Assembly (NCBI RefSeq): GCF_007671685.1
Contig: NZ_VCNL01000002.1
Span: forward strand, 620,001-684,000
DNA: 64,000 nucleotides
Direction: 5' to 3'
From: Halorubrum salsamenti
GTDB taxonomy: Archaea; Halobacteriota; Halobacteria; Halobacteriales; Haloferacaceae
Shown: positions 54,107 to 63,498 of the stretch, in pieces
Layout: the number at the start of each line of letters is the position of its first letter
How positions within the stretch are numbered: the stretch's first letter is position 1
The notes under the pieces: model-generated
Seen by the model: the letters and a program-made list of their open reading frames with translations, nothing else
Database searches by the model: none
Told to the model about the DNA's origin: nothing
Translations under genes and position numbers: made by a program

Positions 54107-55432
54107 TCACTCGGCGTCGGCTCCTCCGGTTCCCCCGGACTCGACGTAGATCTCGTCCGACAGCAGCAGCGCGATGGGGATCGCCGAGAGGACGACCAGC
54201 CCCGAGATCAACAGAAACGCGCGACGCAGTCCCGCCGCATCCCCGATCCAGCCGACGACGGCGGGCGACGCCGAGGAGAGGACGAGCGCCCCGGTCCAGA
54301 GGTATCCGAACGTGCGACCTTCGCTCTCGGCCGGCGCGATGTCCGAAACGATCGCGTCTCGCGCCGGGTTGAAGCCCCAGAGACTGCCGCCCAAGACGAC
54401 GAGAACGAGAAACAGAACGGGAGGCGAAAGGACCGCCTCGGAGAGAACGGCCAACGTGGACGATCCGACGGCGAGGAACCCGAGCAGCACGTGCCGCGGG
54501 TCGTACCGATCGATGAGTCTCCCCGTCCCGATCTGGACGACACCAGCGGTCAACAACAACATCGAGTAGTAGAAACTCGCCGTCGATTCCGGTGTCACGG
54601 CGAACCCGCTGACCGAAAAGGAGTAGCCGTACTCGCTAGTGATGAACTCCGGGAGGAACACGGTCGTCCCGGCCGTCGCCACGAGCTGGATGACGAGAGC
54701 GACGAAGACGGCCAGGATTGGGTACAGGAACAGCCGACGGTCTGCGTCCCGGAGCGGGGACCGACCGGCGGGTTCCGCTCCGGTCGACGGCTCCGGAGGC
54801 GATGACCTCGGGGGTCGCGTCTCGAACGCGCCGAGCGTGACGAAGAGGTACGCGGCGTACAGCAGGCCGACGATTCCGAAGACGACGAGGATCGCCTCCC
54901 ATCCCGTGAGGAGCAGCCCGACGCCGACGAGCGCGGGTGAGATCCCCTCCCCGAACGACCGGGCGGATCCCCACATCCCGAGAACCGTCCCTTTGCGCTG
55001 TTCGGGCACGTTCTGGCTGATGAGCGGGTACCCGATCGGATGGAGCGTGCTCGATCCGAGTCCGACGACGAGCATCACGGCCAACATGCCGAAGAACTGG
55101 CCGTTCAGCGCCGTTCCCGCAATCGAAGTCTCGAACTCGAGGACGTGTAGCATCGGGAGTGCGGGGAAGACGGCGAAGCTCGCTCCCATCAGAGCGACCC
55201 CCGCCGGAAGCATGAGCCGACGATCGTACCGATCCGAGAGGTGTCCCATCGGCGCCTGTCCGACGGCGGAACCGAACGTCTGAGCGCCGAGCAACACCCC
55301 TAGTTGCCACAGCGGAAACCCGAACGCGGCCGCCCAGACGGGTATCAGCGGAGGGAACGATCGCTTCAGGAAGTGATCCATCCCGTGAGCCCCGCTGATC
55401 ACGAACGCGAAGCGACGTTCCTCGTCCTCCAT
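54107..55432 (-). CDS. Major facilitator superfamily transporter
   Basis: 441 residues from the ATG at 55432 (MEDEERRFAFVISGAHGMDH). Twelve hydrophobic segments; loop 2-3 motif GHLSDRYDRR (MFS motif A) and its repeat GRLIDRYDPR in the second half. Looks like a fosmidomycin-resistance/nitrate-type MFS subgroup but substrate cannot be assigned. Only 146 bases separate it from the regulator at 53960, both on the minus strand. Confidence 0.88.
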   Translation of the reverse strand: MEDEERRFAFVISGAHGMDHFLKRSFPPLIPVWAAAFGFPLWQLGVLLGAQTFGSAVGQAPMGHLSDRYDRRLMLPAGVALMGASFAVFPALPMLHVLEFETSIAGTALNGQFFGMLAVMLVVGLGSSTLHPIGYPLISQNVPEQRKGTVLGMWGSARSFGEGISPALVGVGLLLTGWEAILVVFGIVGLLYAAYLFVTLGAFETRPPRSSPPEPSTGAEPAGRSPLRDADRRLFLYPILAVFVALVIQLVATAGTTVFLPEFITSEYGYSFSVSGFAVTPESTASFYYSMLLLTAGVVQIGTGRLIDRYDPRHVLLGFLAVGSSTLAVLSEAVLSPPVLFLVLVVLGGSLWGFNPARDAIVSDIAPAESEGRTFGYLWTGALVLSSASPAVVGWIGDAAGLRRAFLLISGLVVLSAIPIALLLSDEIYVESGGTGGADAE

Positions 55433-55602
55433 TCGGTATGCGAGCGTCTCAATATCGACACATAACCGCTCCGGTATCACCGAGTCTTTGCCGGGATACG
55501 TCCCGCGATCGAACCGCCACAGCGGTCGATCGGCTCGGTCGGCTGGTCGACGCTTTCGGACCGGAGCGAAGGGTAATTATGCCGCCGCAGGCAGGTGAAC
55601 GT

Positions 55603-57168
55603 ATGCGAACAGCGCTCATCATCCTCGACGGATGGGGTCTCGGCGGCGGAGCGGACGACGGTGAGGGCGGCGAGACGGTCGACCCCTCGGGCCGACCGGC
55701 AGGCCGCGACGCGGTCGCGGCGGCCGACACGCCGGCGTTCGACGCCGCGACCGATCGCGGCGCAGATGGTCGGCTCGTCGTCCACGGACGACGTGTGGGA
55801 CTCCCGGAGGGCCAGATGGGGAACTCCGAGGTCGGCCACCTGAACATCGGCGCGGGCCGGGTCGTCAAACAGGCGTACACCCGCATTTCCGACGCGCTCG
55901 CCGAGGGATCGCTGTCCGACAACGACGCCATCGCGGACGCGCTGGCCCACGCCGACTCGACCGGCGGGCGGGTCCACTTCATGGGGCTCGTCTCCGACGG
56001 CGGGGTCCACTCGGACGTGGAGCACCTGCTCGCGCTGATCGACGCCGCCGCCGACGCCGGGGTGCCGGCGACGAGCCACGCGTTCACCGACGGCCGCGAC
56101 ACCGCCCCGGAGATCGCCGACCGGTTCCTCGCGGACGTGACCGCGAAGGCCGACGAGCGCGGGACGGGCCACGTCGCGACCGTGACGGGCCGCTACCACG
56201 CGATGGACCGCGACGAGAACTGGGCACGGACGAAGAAGGCGTACGACGCCATCGTCGAGCGCGAGGCCCCGCACGCGGCCGAGACGGCGGTCGAGGCCGC
56301 GACCGAGGCGCACGCCCGCGGCGAGACCGACGAGTTCATCGAGCCGACGCTCGTCGACGACCGGCCGGCGATCGATGACGGCGACGCGGTCGTCTTCTTC
56401 AACTTTCGCGCAGACCGCGCCCGACAGCTGGTCCGGATGCTCACCGACACCCGCCCCGACTGGGCGTTCGATCTGGACCAGCCCGACGTCCGGATGACGA
56501 CGATGACCGAGTACGACGAGACGTTCGCGTTTCCGGTCGCGTTCCCGCCACAGATACCCGAGAACACGATCGGCGAGGTCGTCTCCGACGCCGGCCTGAC
56601 CCAGCTCCGGATCGCCGAGTCGGAGAAGTACCCGCACGTGACGTACTTCCTCAACGGCGGCCGCGAGGTGGAGTTCCCCGGCGAGCGGCGCGAGATCGTC
56701 GAGAGCCCGGACGTCCCGACCTACGACCTCCAGCCGGAGATGTCGGCCCCCGCAGTGACAGACGAGGCGGTCGGGATCATCGAGGCCGACGACCCCGACC
56801 TGCTGGTGTTGAACTACGCGAACCCCGACATGGTTGGCCACACCGGCGACTTCGACGCCGCGGTCGCGGCGGTCGAGGCGGTCGACGCCCAGCTCGACCG
56901 ACTCCTCGACGCGATCGCCGACGCGGGCGGCCACGCGGTCGTGACGGCCGACCACGGCAACGCCGACGACATGGGAACCCCCGAAGACCCCCACACCGCC
57001 CACACGTTCAACCCGGTCCCGTTCGTCTACCTGACCCCCGACGGCGACGACGGGGGACGCGAGGTCCGCGAGAACGGCTCCCTCTGCGACATCGCTCCGA
57101 CGCTCGTGGACCTCATCGGCGTCGATCGCCCCGCCGAGATGACCGGCGAGAGTCTCCTGACGGAGTAA
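55603..57168 (+). CDS. gpmI: 2,3-bisphosphoglycerate-independent phosphoglycerate mutase
   Basis: 521 residues from ATG 55603 (MRTALIILDGWGLGGG, metal Asp9). Catalytic Ser75 in GQMGNSEVGHLNIGAGR. MDRDENWARTKKAYDAIV, FFNFRADRARQLVRML and VVTADHGNADDM complete the alkaline-phosphatase-type metal sites. Interconverts 3- and 2-phosphoglycerate. Compared with bacterial GpmI there is an acidic insert after residue 15 (ADDGEGGETVDPSG). Upstream in-frame extension rejected. Confidence 0.95.
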   Translation: MRTALIILDGWGLGGGADDGEGGETVDPSGRPAGRDAVAAADTPAFDAATDRGADGRLVVHGRRVGLPEGQMGNSEVGHLNIGAGRVVKQAYTRISDALAEGSLSDNDAIADALAHADSTGGRVHFMGLVSDGGVHSDVEHLLALIDAAADAGVPATSHAFTDGRDTAPEIADRFLADVTAKADERGTGHVATVTGRYHAMDRDENWARTKKAYDAIVEREAPHAAETAVEAATEAHARGETDEFIEPTLVDDRPAIDDGDAVVFFNFRADRARQLVRMLTDTRPDWAFDLDQPDVRMTTMTEYDETFAFPVAFPPQIPENTIGEVVSDAGLTQLRIAESEKYPHVTYFLNGGREVEFPGERREIVESPDVPTYDLQPEMSAPAVTDEAVGIIEADDPDLLVLNYANPDMVGHTGDFDAAVAAVEAVDAQLDRLLDAIADAGGHAVVTADHGNADDMGTPEDPHTAHTFNPVPFVYLTPDGDDGGREVRENGSLCDIAPTLVDLIGVDRPAEMTGESLLTE

Positions 57169-57206
57169 ACGGTAAACTGCGGTCGGATTCCCTCGGGTTC
57201 CACGCC

Positions 57207-57214
57207 GTTTTAAG
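57207..57214 (+). promoter_or_regulatory. TATA box of thiolase gene
   Basis: GTTTTAAG ends 24 bases before the ATG at 57239, consistent with leaderless transcription. Confidence 0.6.
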
Positions 57215-57238
57215 TCCCTCACCGGCCAGTGATCGTTC

Positions 57239-58381
57239 ATGACAGACGAGACCACGCCGGTTATCGCCGCCGCCTACCGAACCCCGCAGGGACGCGACGG
57301 GGGCGTCTACGCGGACGTCCGCAGCGAGGACCTCTCGACGCGCCTCATCGACCACACGCTCGCGGAGACGGGACTGACGAGCGACCACGTCGACGATCTG
57401 ATGTGGGGGGTCGCCCAGCAGCGCACGGAACAGGACAACAACGTCGCGCGGGTCATCGCGCTGCTCTCGGAGCTCGGCGAGTCGGTGCCGGCCACCTCGA
57501 TCAACCGCTGGTGCGCCTCCTCGATGCAGGCGATCATCTCGGCGGCGGACGCGATCGCGGCCGGAAACCGCGACTGCGTCATCGCCGGCGGCGTCGAGAA
57601 CATGAGCCGCGTCCCGATGGACGGCGACTCCTACCAGCACCTCCACCCGGAGCTCTCGGAGACGTACAACGTCTTCCAGCTCCAGATGGGGATGACGGCC
57701 GAGAAGGTCGCCGAGGAGTACGAGGTGAGCCGGGAGGCGCAGGACGAGTACGCCGCGCGGAGCCACCAGCGCGCCGCCGAGGCGACCGAGTCGGGCCGCT
57801 TCGACGACGAGATCGTCCCCGTGGAGACCGATGACGGCCTCGTCGAGGAAGATGAAGGGATCCGTCCGGACACGACCGCCGAGAAGCTCGCCGACCTCTC
57901 GCCCGCCTTCACGGGCGACGGCACGGTGACCGCGGGGAACTCCTCGCAGATCTCCGACGGCGCGTCGCTGACGCTCGTCACGAGCAAGGCGTTCGCGGAG
58001 GACCACGGTCTCGACGTGCTCGCGGAGGTCGGCACGAACAACGTCGCCGGCGTCGACCCCACAGTGATGGGAATCGGCCCGGTGCCCGCGACGCGGGGCC
58101 TGCTCGACCGTGCCGGCCGGACCATCGACGACTACGACCTCGTGGAGCTCAACGAGGCGTTCGCCTCCCAGTGCGAGTACTCGCGGCGCGAGCTCGGGAT
58201 CGACGAAGAGAGATACAACGTCAACGGCGGCGCCATCGCCATCGGCCACCCGCTCGGCGCCTCCGGCGCGCGGCTCCCCGTCACGCTAATCCACGAGATG
58301 CGGAAGCGCGACGCCGACCGCGGACTCGCGACGCTCTGCGTTGGCTTCGGTCAGGGCGCGGCGATCGAGTTCAGCCGCTAA
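57239..58381 (+). CDS. Acetyl-CoA C-acyltransferase (thiolase)
   Basis: 380 residues. Nucleophile Cys92 in SINRWCASSM, His337 in GGAIAIGHPLGASGAR and Cys367 in ATLCVGFGQG: all three thiolase catalytic residues are present. VELNEAFASQ is also canonical. Could act in beta-oxidation or in acetoacetyl-CoA formation (for mevalonate or polyhydroxyalkanoate); no pathway genes adjoin to decide. Confidence 0.93.
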   Translation: MTDETTPVIAAAYRTPQGRDGGVYADVRSEDLSTRLIDHTLAETGLTSDHVDDLMWGVAQQRTEQDNNVARVIALLSELGESVPATSINRWCASSMQAIISAADAIAAGNRDCVIAGGVENMSRVPMDGDSYQHLHPELSETYNVFQLQMGMTAEKVAEEYEVSREAQDEYAARSHQRAAEATESGRFDDEIVPVETDDGLVEEDEGIRPDTTAEKLADLSPAFTGDGTVTAGNSSQISDGASLTLVTSKAFAEDHGLDVLAEVGTNNVAGVDPTVMGIGPVPATRGLLDRAGRTIDDYDLVELNEAFASQCEYSRRELGIDEERYNVNGGAIAIGHPLGASGARLPVTLIHEMRKRDADRGLATLCVGFGQGAAIEFSR

Positions 58382-58440
58382 GCGCTCGGCGCCGTCGCTC
58401 GGGTTTAAAAGGTACGTCCCGTCGACACCGCATTGCGGCG

Positions 58441-58725
58441 TTACTGGATGTGGCCTTCGCGCCGGAGCTGGTCCGCGTCGTCGTCGTCGTACCGCCACTC
58501 GACGTTCGCCTTCTCGTCCTGCCAGTCCCACGGCTCCGCGAGGACCACGTCGCCCTCGCTGATCCAGGTCCGGTACTTCATGCGGCCGGGGATCCGGCCC
58601 ATCCGCGTCTCGCCGTCGACGCAGCGCAGTCGCACGTGGTTCCCGCCGAGGTGTTCCGTCACCACGGCGAACACTTCGTCGTCGTTGGGCATTCGGAGGT
58701 TCCGACGCCCGGATTCTTCGCTCAT
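58441..58725 (-). CDS. eif1A: Translation initiation factor aIF1A
   Basis: 94 residues from the ATG at 58725 ([20 protein letters not shown]). OB-fold signature [40 protein letters not shown]. Binds the 30S A site during initiation. Upstream frame extension to 58827 is non-conserved. The IS element sits just upstream of its promoter (TATA-like sequence near 58745-58755). Confidence 0.95.
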   Translation of the reverse strand: MSEESGRRNLRMPNDDEVFAVVTEHLGGNHVRLRCVDGETRMGRIPGRMKYRTWISEGDVVLAEPWDWQDEKANVEWRYDDDDADQLRREGHIQ

Positions 58726-58954
58726 ACAGGTAATATGACGGTCGCCCGTATAAGTGATGGGAGATGCGTGTGCGCGTGTCTCGTGCGGATCGTTGACACG
58801 GTTCTCATGAAGTTGACGCGGCCTCAACTGAAGCGATAGCGCGGAGTCCCCTTCCTCAAGGAGCGGCTGAAGGGAGCGAGTAGGGAGGGAAGGAGCGCGT
58901 TCGTATCTGTCACAAACACCAGCCTATAAATAGCCACTTATACACATTGAACAC

Positions 58955-60211
58955 GTGGCAGACGACTACGTGCGTCGGACGGCAATCACCCGCCTCTCGG
59001 TAGATGGCGAGCAACGCGAGTTGCTTGAGGAAACCATCTCCGAGTGGAAGCGTGGTTGCCAACTCGCCACAGATATGGCGTGGGGGAAGTGTAACGCCAA
59101 GAGCGACGTACAACCCCTCGCCTACGACGACGTGCGCGAGGAAACCGACCTCGGGAGTCAGCACGCGATTCTCGCCACCCACCAAGCCGCACAAGCCATC
59201 ACCGGCTGTCTCGAACGCCGCTCGAACGGCAAGCAGGTCAGCAAACCCACGTTCACCGCACCCACGGTAAAGTACGACACTCGAACGATGACGCTGTTCG
59301 ATGACGATACAGTGTCGCTCTCCACGACGGAGAGTCGCGTCCGATGTGAACTTGCTCTCCCTGAAGCCGAGGATGGCTACCAACGGCAGTACCTCGACTC
59401 CGACAACTGGAACGTCACGGAAAGTACATTCACCACTCGTGAGGGCGACTACTTTTTACACATCGGCTTCCGCCGACATAAGACCGACACCGAGCGGAAC
59501 ACCGCCGAGGACGGAACGGTCCTCGGGGTCGACCTCGGTATCGAAAATCTCGCCGTCACGAGTACATCCTACTTCTTCAGCGGACGGGAGTTAACCCATA
59601 ATCTCCGCGAGTTCGAGAAGGTGCGTGCCGGGCTCCAACAGGCCGGAACGCGAAGCGCCCACCGAACGCTCGAACAGTCAAGTGGTCGGGAGATTCGCTA
59701 CGTCCGCGACGTACTCCACCGGGCGTCGAACGCCATCATAGACGAAGCACTCCGATACGAGTGCGACGTGATTGCGTTCGAAGACTTGACACGTATCCGC
59801 GACCGCACGGGAGCGTCGTGGGGACACAAGTGGGCGTTCCGAACGCTGTACGAGCAGGTGGAGTACAAGGCCGAAGCGGAAGGCGTCTCGGTGAAGCAAG
59901 TCGGGTCGGCGTACACGTCGAAACGGTGTGCCGAGTGTGGATTCACAGCTGAGGAGAATCGCGCGACTCGCAACGACTTCCGGTGCGTAAAGTGTGAGTC
60001 AGAAGCGAACGCGGACTACAATGCGGCGAAGAACATCGGGATGCGGTACGTCCGTCGAGGCCAACAGTCGTCTCGGCGGACGGGCAACAGTCAGCTTGCC
60101 CTCAAGTCTGGAACGGTGACGCCGAGTGGCGGATTCACCGCCTACCCGGACGGGTTCGAGGCCGAGTTCATGGACAAGCCCCATCACCAGAAGTCACAGA
60201 CTTCTGGTTAG
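58955..60211 (+). CDS. tnpB: TnpB, RNA-guided nuclease of IS1341-type element
   Basis: 418 residues from a GTG start, with TATAAATAG at 58924 about 25 bases before it. RuvC residues intact: Asp193 (GVDLGIENLAV), Glu276 (VIAFEDLTRI) and Asp354 (ANADYNAAKN). Zinc ribbon Cys325/328 and Cys344/347 (CAEC, CVKC). TnpB uses a right-end derived omega RNA to cut DNA, favouring element retention. The protein appears complete. Codon use is less GC-biased than the neighbours. Confidence 0.93.
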   Translation: MADDYVRRTAITRLSVDGEQRELLEETISEWKRGCQLATDMAWGKCNAKSDVQPLAYDDVREETDLGSQHAILATHQAAQAITGCLERRSNGKQVSKPTFTAPTVKYDTRTMTLFDDDTVSLSTTESRVRCELALPEAEDGYQRQYLDSDNWNVTESTFTTREGDYFLHIGFRRHKTDTERNTAEDGTVLGVDLGIENLAVTSTSYFFSGRELTHNLREFEKVRAGLQQAGTRSAHRTLEQSSGREIRYVRDVLHRASNAIIDEALRYECDVIAFEDLTRIRDRTGASWGHKWAFRTLYEQVEYKAEAEGVSVKQVGSAYTSKRCAECGFTAEENRATRNDFRCVKCESEANADYNAAKNIGMRYVRRGQQSSRRTGNSQLALKSGTVTPSGGFTAYPDGFEAEFMDKPHHQKSQTSG

Positions 60212-60235
60212 CAGCCAGAACTCTTCGAGTTCTGG
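60187..60235 (+). ncRNA. Probable 3' scaffold of the TnpB guide (omega) RNA
   Basis: Two perfect hairpins: CCAGAAGT/ACTTCTGG (60187-60194, 60200-60207) overlapping the tnpB stop and CCAGAACTC/GAGTTCTGG (60215-60223, 60227-60235). Followed by CACCCTCCACGAGCGAACCT to the element end. By analogy with other TnpB elements the guide would be the bases right after about 60292. The RNA start is not determined. Confidence 0.5.
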
Positions 60236-60404
60236 CGACACCCTCCACGAGCGAACCTCTCAGGGTGAGCGAAGTAGGGTGGGGTAGTTGACTAGCCTCT
60301 TTCGGTCCCGGTGGCGGCGCGGATTCGATCCCGTTCGGCGTTCCGACCGAGCCCGGAGACCGGCGAGCGAAGCGTTCAAATCCCGTCGCGACGACGGGTC
60401 TCGC

Positions 60405-60539
60405 ATGAAAGACATGGAGTCGCTCGTGCTCGATCAGGACGACGAGATCCTCGCGCCCGCGGTGGTGGTGGCGACGATCGCCCTCCTCGCTGTCTTCGTC
60501 GTCGGGTTCCTCGTGCAGATCGTCGGTCTAGTGGCTTGA
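60405..60539 (+). CDS. Small one-pass membrane protein
   Basis: 44 residues from ATG 60405 (MKDMESLVLDQDDEILAPAV); an internal ATG at 60414 is possible. One membrane segment, VVVATIALLAVFVVGFLVQI. A TTCAAAT box near 60376 gives leaderless spacing. Haloarchaea have many such DUF-type mini membrane proteins; function unknown. The sequence between the IS right end and this gene (60293-60404) holds nothing recognisable. Confidence 0.6.
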   Translation: MKDMESLVLDQDDEILAPAVVVATIALLAVFVVGFLVQIVGLVA

Positions 60540-60624
60540 GCGTCCTCGAACCGATCGATCGCTCTCCGTTCCAGACTCTCGCCCCGTCCGTTCCCTTTTT
60601 ACTGACGGGGGCGGGTCGACGGGT

Positions 60625-61347
60625 ATGAGCCGAGACCTTCTGACGGAGCTCCTCGACCGCAACGACGCGCACGTCGCGTCGCTCGACGCGGACGCCTTCG
60701 CGGACCAACGCGACGGCCAGCGTCCCCCGGTCGTCTCCGTCTGCTGTTCGGACTCCCGCGTGTCCCAGGAAGGGATGTGGGCGGTCGATCGGCCGGGATT
60801 CCTCTTTACCGCCGGCAACATCGGGAACCGCGTGAGCGACCGCGTCGACGGCGAGCGCGTGCTCGACGGCAGCGTCGCGTACCCGCTCGCGTACACCGGT
60901 ACGGAGGCGCTCGCGGTCGTCGGGCACACCGGATGCGGCGCGGTCGGCGCGGCTCTCTCCGCGGTTCAGACCGGCGACCTCCCCGCGGAACCCGGCGTCA
61001 GGGCCGACGTGGAGGACCTCGTTCCGATCGTCGAGGCCGGCCTCGACGCGCTCCGCGAAGGCGACGAAACCGACGGGGGCGACTCCGATGAAACCGGCGG
61101 CGAGGGCGCCGTCAGCGTCCGGAACCGGCTCGTCGAGTACAACGTCCACGAGCAGGTCGCGATCGCTCTCGAGAGCGAGACGGTCGCCAACACCGACGTG
61201 TACGGCTTCGTCTACGACTTTCACGGCGTGTACGGGAACCGCGACGGGGCGGCCTACCTCGTGAACGTCGGCGGTGAGCGCGACCTCGACTCCCTCCGGG
61301 ACCGAGTTGGACCGGCGTACGCGGACCGCGTCGCCACGCTGTTGTAG
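60625..61347 (+). CDS. Beta-class carbonic anhydrase
   Basis: 240 residues. Zinc ligands Cys41, His101 and Cys104 with the catalytic dyad Asp43-Arg45: SVCCSDSRV and VVGHTGCGAV. The loop FTAGNIGNRV is conserved. An acidic insertion (about 145-170) lies before NRLVEYNVHEQVAIALES. Interconverts CO2 and bicarbonate. Likely leaderless (CTTTTTACT about 60597). Confidence 0.92.
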   Translation: MSRDLLTELLDRNDAHVASLDADAFADQRDGQRPPVVSVCCSDSRVSQEGMWAVDRPGFLFTAGNIGNRVSDRVDGERVLDGSVAYPLAYTGTEALAVVGHTGCGAVGAALSAVQTGDLPAEPGVRADVEDLVPIVEAGLDALREGDETDGGDSDETGGEGAVSVRNRLVEYNVHEQVAIALESETVANTDVYGFVYDFHGVYGNRDGAAYLVNVGGERDLDSLRDRVGPAYADRVATLL

Positions 61348-61426
61348 TCCGTTCTCGCCACCCCGCCGTGGTTCGGCCCCGCCGCATCCGACAGGGGTAT
61401 CACGCCGCCGACCGAATCGAACGGTA

Positions 61427-62665
61427 ATGGACCGTCGCGTTCTGTTCGCGAGTCTGATCCTGTTCGCCGGCGGCGCGACCGGCGTCGGCGTCGCGCTCTT
61501 CGCGTTCGTCGGCGTCGACGACGCAACGATCGACGCCGAGGTCGTCTGGGAGTCCGAGCCCGTCGCCGGCGACGACGGCAGCGGCGCGGTCGTCGCCACC
61601 ATGGACGGCGACCCGCTCGTCCTCCAGCCGACGGTCGAAGACGGGGACCGAACGATACGCGCCACCGCCGTGGGCGGCGACGTGGAGTGGAGGACGACCG
61701 TCGGCGGGGGGAACGTCGGCGCTGGCGACACCGACGACGCCGACGGCACCGATCCCCCCGTGACGAGCGGGCTGGTCTCCGGCCGGCTCGGCGGTGACGA
61801 GGTCGTCGCGTTCACGACCGAATCCGGGTCTCTCGTCGTTCTCGACCCGGCCGACGGCACCGAGCGGTTCGCCGTCGACCTCGACGGACCGGGCGGGCTC
61901 ACGCCGGCGATCGGCGACCTCGACGGCGACGGCGATTCCGAGGCCGCGGCGGTCACGACCGACGGACGAGTTCGGGCCGTCGACGCCGCCGGCGACACGG
62001 TGTTCGAGACCGACCTCGATGCGCCTGTGGACCGCCGGCCGCTGGCCGTCGACTTCGGCGATCCCGAGGGCGACACCGCCCGCGGACTCGCCGTCGTAAC
62101 CGCGGTCGACGGAGAGCAGTCGATCAGTCTGCTCGACGCCACCGGTGAGGCCAGGTGGACGACGACCCCGTCGGTCACGGCCCTGAGCTGGAGCGCGGCG
62201 GACACCCGGAGCGGCCCGGTGCTCGCGCTCGGCGGCGCGAACGGGAATTTGGAGACGATCGACGTCGCCGACGGCGGGAGCCGCTACGAGGTCGGACTAC
62301 AGGACCTGCCCGTCACCGTCGGCGACGCGGACCCCGGCCGGGTCCACGTCGCCGGGAGCGGGAGCGTCTGGGCGGTCGACCTGCTCGACGGTGAGGTCGT
62401 CTGGAAACAGCAGTACGGTGGGGATACACGGGTGAACGCGCCCGGCGTCGCCGACGTCGACGGCGACGGTTTACCGGGGCCAGTCGTGGTGAACCGGAAC
62501 GGCGGCGTGCTCGCGCTGAACCAGAACGGCGAGGCGATCGCTCGCGGCGACATCGGCCGTGCCGTCGTGTACGCGGGGCCGTTGTTCGCAGACGCGACCG
62601 GAGACGGGAGCGCGGAGATGCTCGTGGTCGCCGAAGACGGCCGAATCGTGGCGCTGTCCGACTGA
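61427..62665 (+). CDS. FG-GAP/PQQ-like beta-propeller, membrane anchored
   Basis: 412 residues from ATG 61427. N-terminal signal anchor (VLFASLILFAGGATGVGVAL, about 5-24), then repeated blades. Calcium-type loops are DLDGDGDSEA, DVDGDGLPGP and ATGDGSAEM, and PQQ-like strands include VVLDPADGTERFAVDL and WAVDLLDGEVVWKQQ. Probably faces the outside. Binding partner unknown. Confidence 0.8.
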   Translation: MDRRVLFASLILFAGGATGVGVALFAFVGVDDATIDAEVVWESEPVAGDDGSGAVVATMDGDPLVLQPTVEDGDRTIRATAVGGDVEWRTTVGGGNVGAGDTDDADGTDPPVTSGLVSGRLGGDEVVAFTTESGSLVVLDPADGTERFAVDLDGPGGLTPAIGDLDGDGDSEAAAVTTDGRVRAVDAAGDTVFETDLDAPVDRRPLAVDFGDPEGDTARGLAVVTAVDGEQSISLLDATGEARWTTTPSVTALSWSAADTRSGPVLALGGANGNLETIDVADGGSRYEVGLQDLPVTVGDADPGRVHVAGSGSVWAVDLLDGEVVWKQQYGGDTRVNAPGVADVDGDGLPGPVVVNRNGGVLALNQNGEAIARGDIGRAVVYAGPLFADATGDGSAEMLVVAEDGRIVALSD

Positions 62666-62826
62666 GCCGCCGATCTCGTTCCGAGCGGGTTTATCAGTCG
62701 ATGGAGGGCGGTCATCCGCCGCAGTCACCGAATTTCAGATGTGATTTCACCGGAAATGAGGTGTGTCGGAATAGCTACCGCTCACGGGAACGCGGCGTCG
62801 AAGAAAGCGAAAAGCGGCGTCGCCGT

Positions 62827-63306
62827 TCAGTGCTGTTCGTCCTCGTACACCCACGCGGCGGTGTCGAGGCCGTAGTCGACGAGTTCGTCCTCGTCGAAGA
62901 ACAGGTCGATCTCGCGCTCGTTAGCGCCCTCGTCCTCGTGGTCCGACGCGTGGATCACGTTGTGACCGAGGTCTAAGCCGAAGTCGCCGCGGATCGTGCC
63001 CGGGGCGGACTCGGCGGGGTCGGTCTCGCCGACCATCGCGCGGACCTGTCGGGTCGCGTCAGCGCCCTCCCACACCATCGCGAAGACGGGGCCGGAAGTG
63101 ATGAACTCGACGAGGCCGTCGAAGAACGGCTTGCCCTCGTGTTCGCCGTAGTGCTCGTGGGCGAGGTCCTCGTCGATCTGCATGAACTTGCCGCCGACGA
63201 GCTTCAGACCGCGCTCCTCGAAACGGGAGACGATCTCGCCGATGAGACCGCGCTGCACGCCGTCGGGCTTCACCATCACGAAGGTGCGCTCGTCGTGGTG
63301 GCTCAT
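62827..63306 (-). CDS. ndk: Nucleoside diphosphate kinase
   Basis: 159 residues. Active-site His119 in GHNVIHASD and the start [20 protein letters not shown]. Balances NTP pools. Last gene of the operon rpl7ae-rps28e-rpl24e-ndk, the standard haloarchaeal order, with its ATG directly next to the rpl24e stop. Confidence 0.97.
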   Translation of the reverse strand: MSHHDERTFVMVKPDGVQRGLIGEIVSRFEERGLKLVGGKFMQIDEDLAHEHYGEHEGKPFFDGLVEFITSGPVFAMVWEGADATRQVRAMVGETDPAESAPGTIRGDFGLDLGHNVIHASDHEDEGANEREIDLFFDEDELVDYGLDTAAWVYEDEQH

Positions 63307-63495
63307 CTACTCGCCACCCTGCTCGCGCCCTTCCTCGGTCCACTCGAGGTCGCGCGCCTCACGGCCGAGGAAGTAGTTCTTCTCCGCCTTCGAGTCGACG
63401 AAGTGGAGAATCTGTCCGTTCTTCTTCACGTACATCGTGCCCGTGCCGGGCTCGATCTCTTCGCCGGTGTAGTCGCAGGTGCGTGTCTCGACCAT
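63307..63495 (-). CDS. rpl24e: Ribosomal protein L24e, zinc ligands mostly lost
   Basis: 62 residues. MVETRTCDYTGEEIEPGTGT, then MYVKKNGQILHFVDSKAEKN and YFLGREARDLEW. Many L24e proteins have a four-Cys zinc ribbon (C-x2-C and FCSSKC); here only the first Cys is left (the others read T, V and A). Large-subunit protein of the L24e/L30e type. Stop abuts ndk. Confidence 0.95.
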   Translation of the reverse strand: MVETRTCDYTGEEIEPGTGTMYVKKNGQILHFVDSKAEKNYFLGREARDLEWTEEGREQGGE

Positions 63496-63498
63496 TGG

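Larger units (their letters stand above)
58830..60292 (+). mobile_element. IS1341-type (IS200/IS605 group) element with tnpB only
   Basis: About 1.46 kb between aIF1A and a small gene. The left end AGCGATAGCGCGGAGTCCCC, then TTCCTCAAGGAGCGGCTGAA, is the conserved left end I recall from haloarchaeal IS1341 elements. The right end carries two perfect hairpins just after/within the tnpB end (60187-60207 and 60215-60235) and GGGTGAGCGAAGTAGGGTGG. AGTTGAC occurs at both flanks (58811-58817, 60286-60292). No tnpA is present, so mobility would need a TnpA in trans. Exact borders are approximate. Confidence 0.75.

Noticed and set aside
55477-57255. A 592-codon minus-strand frame
   Set aside because: Antisense shadow of gpmI, full of Val/Arg/Asp runs with no recognisable family.
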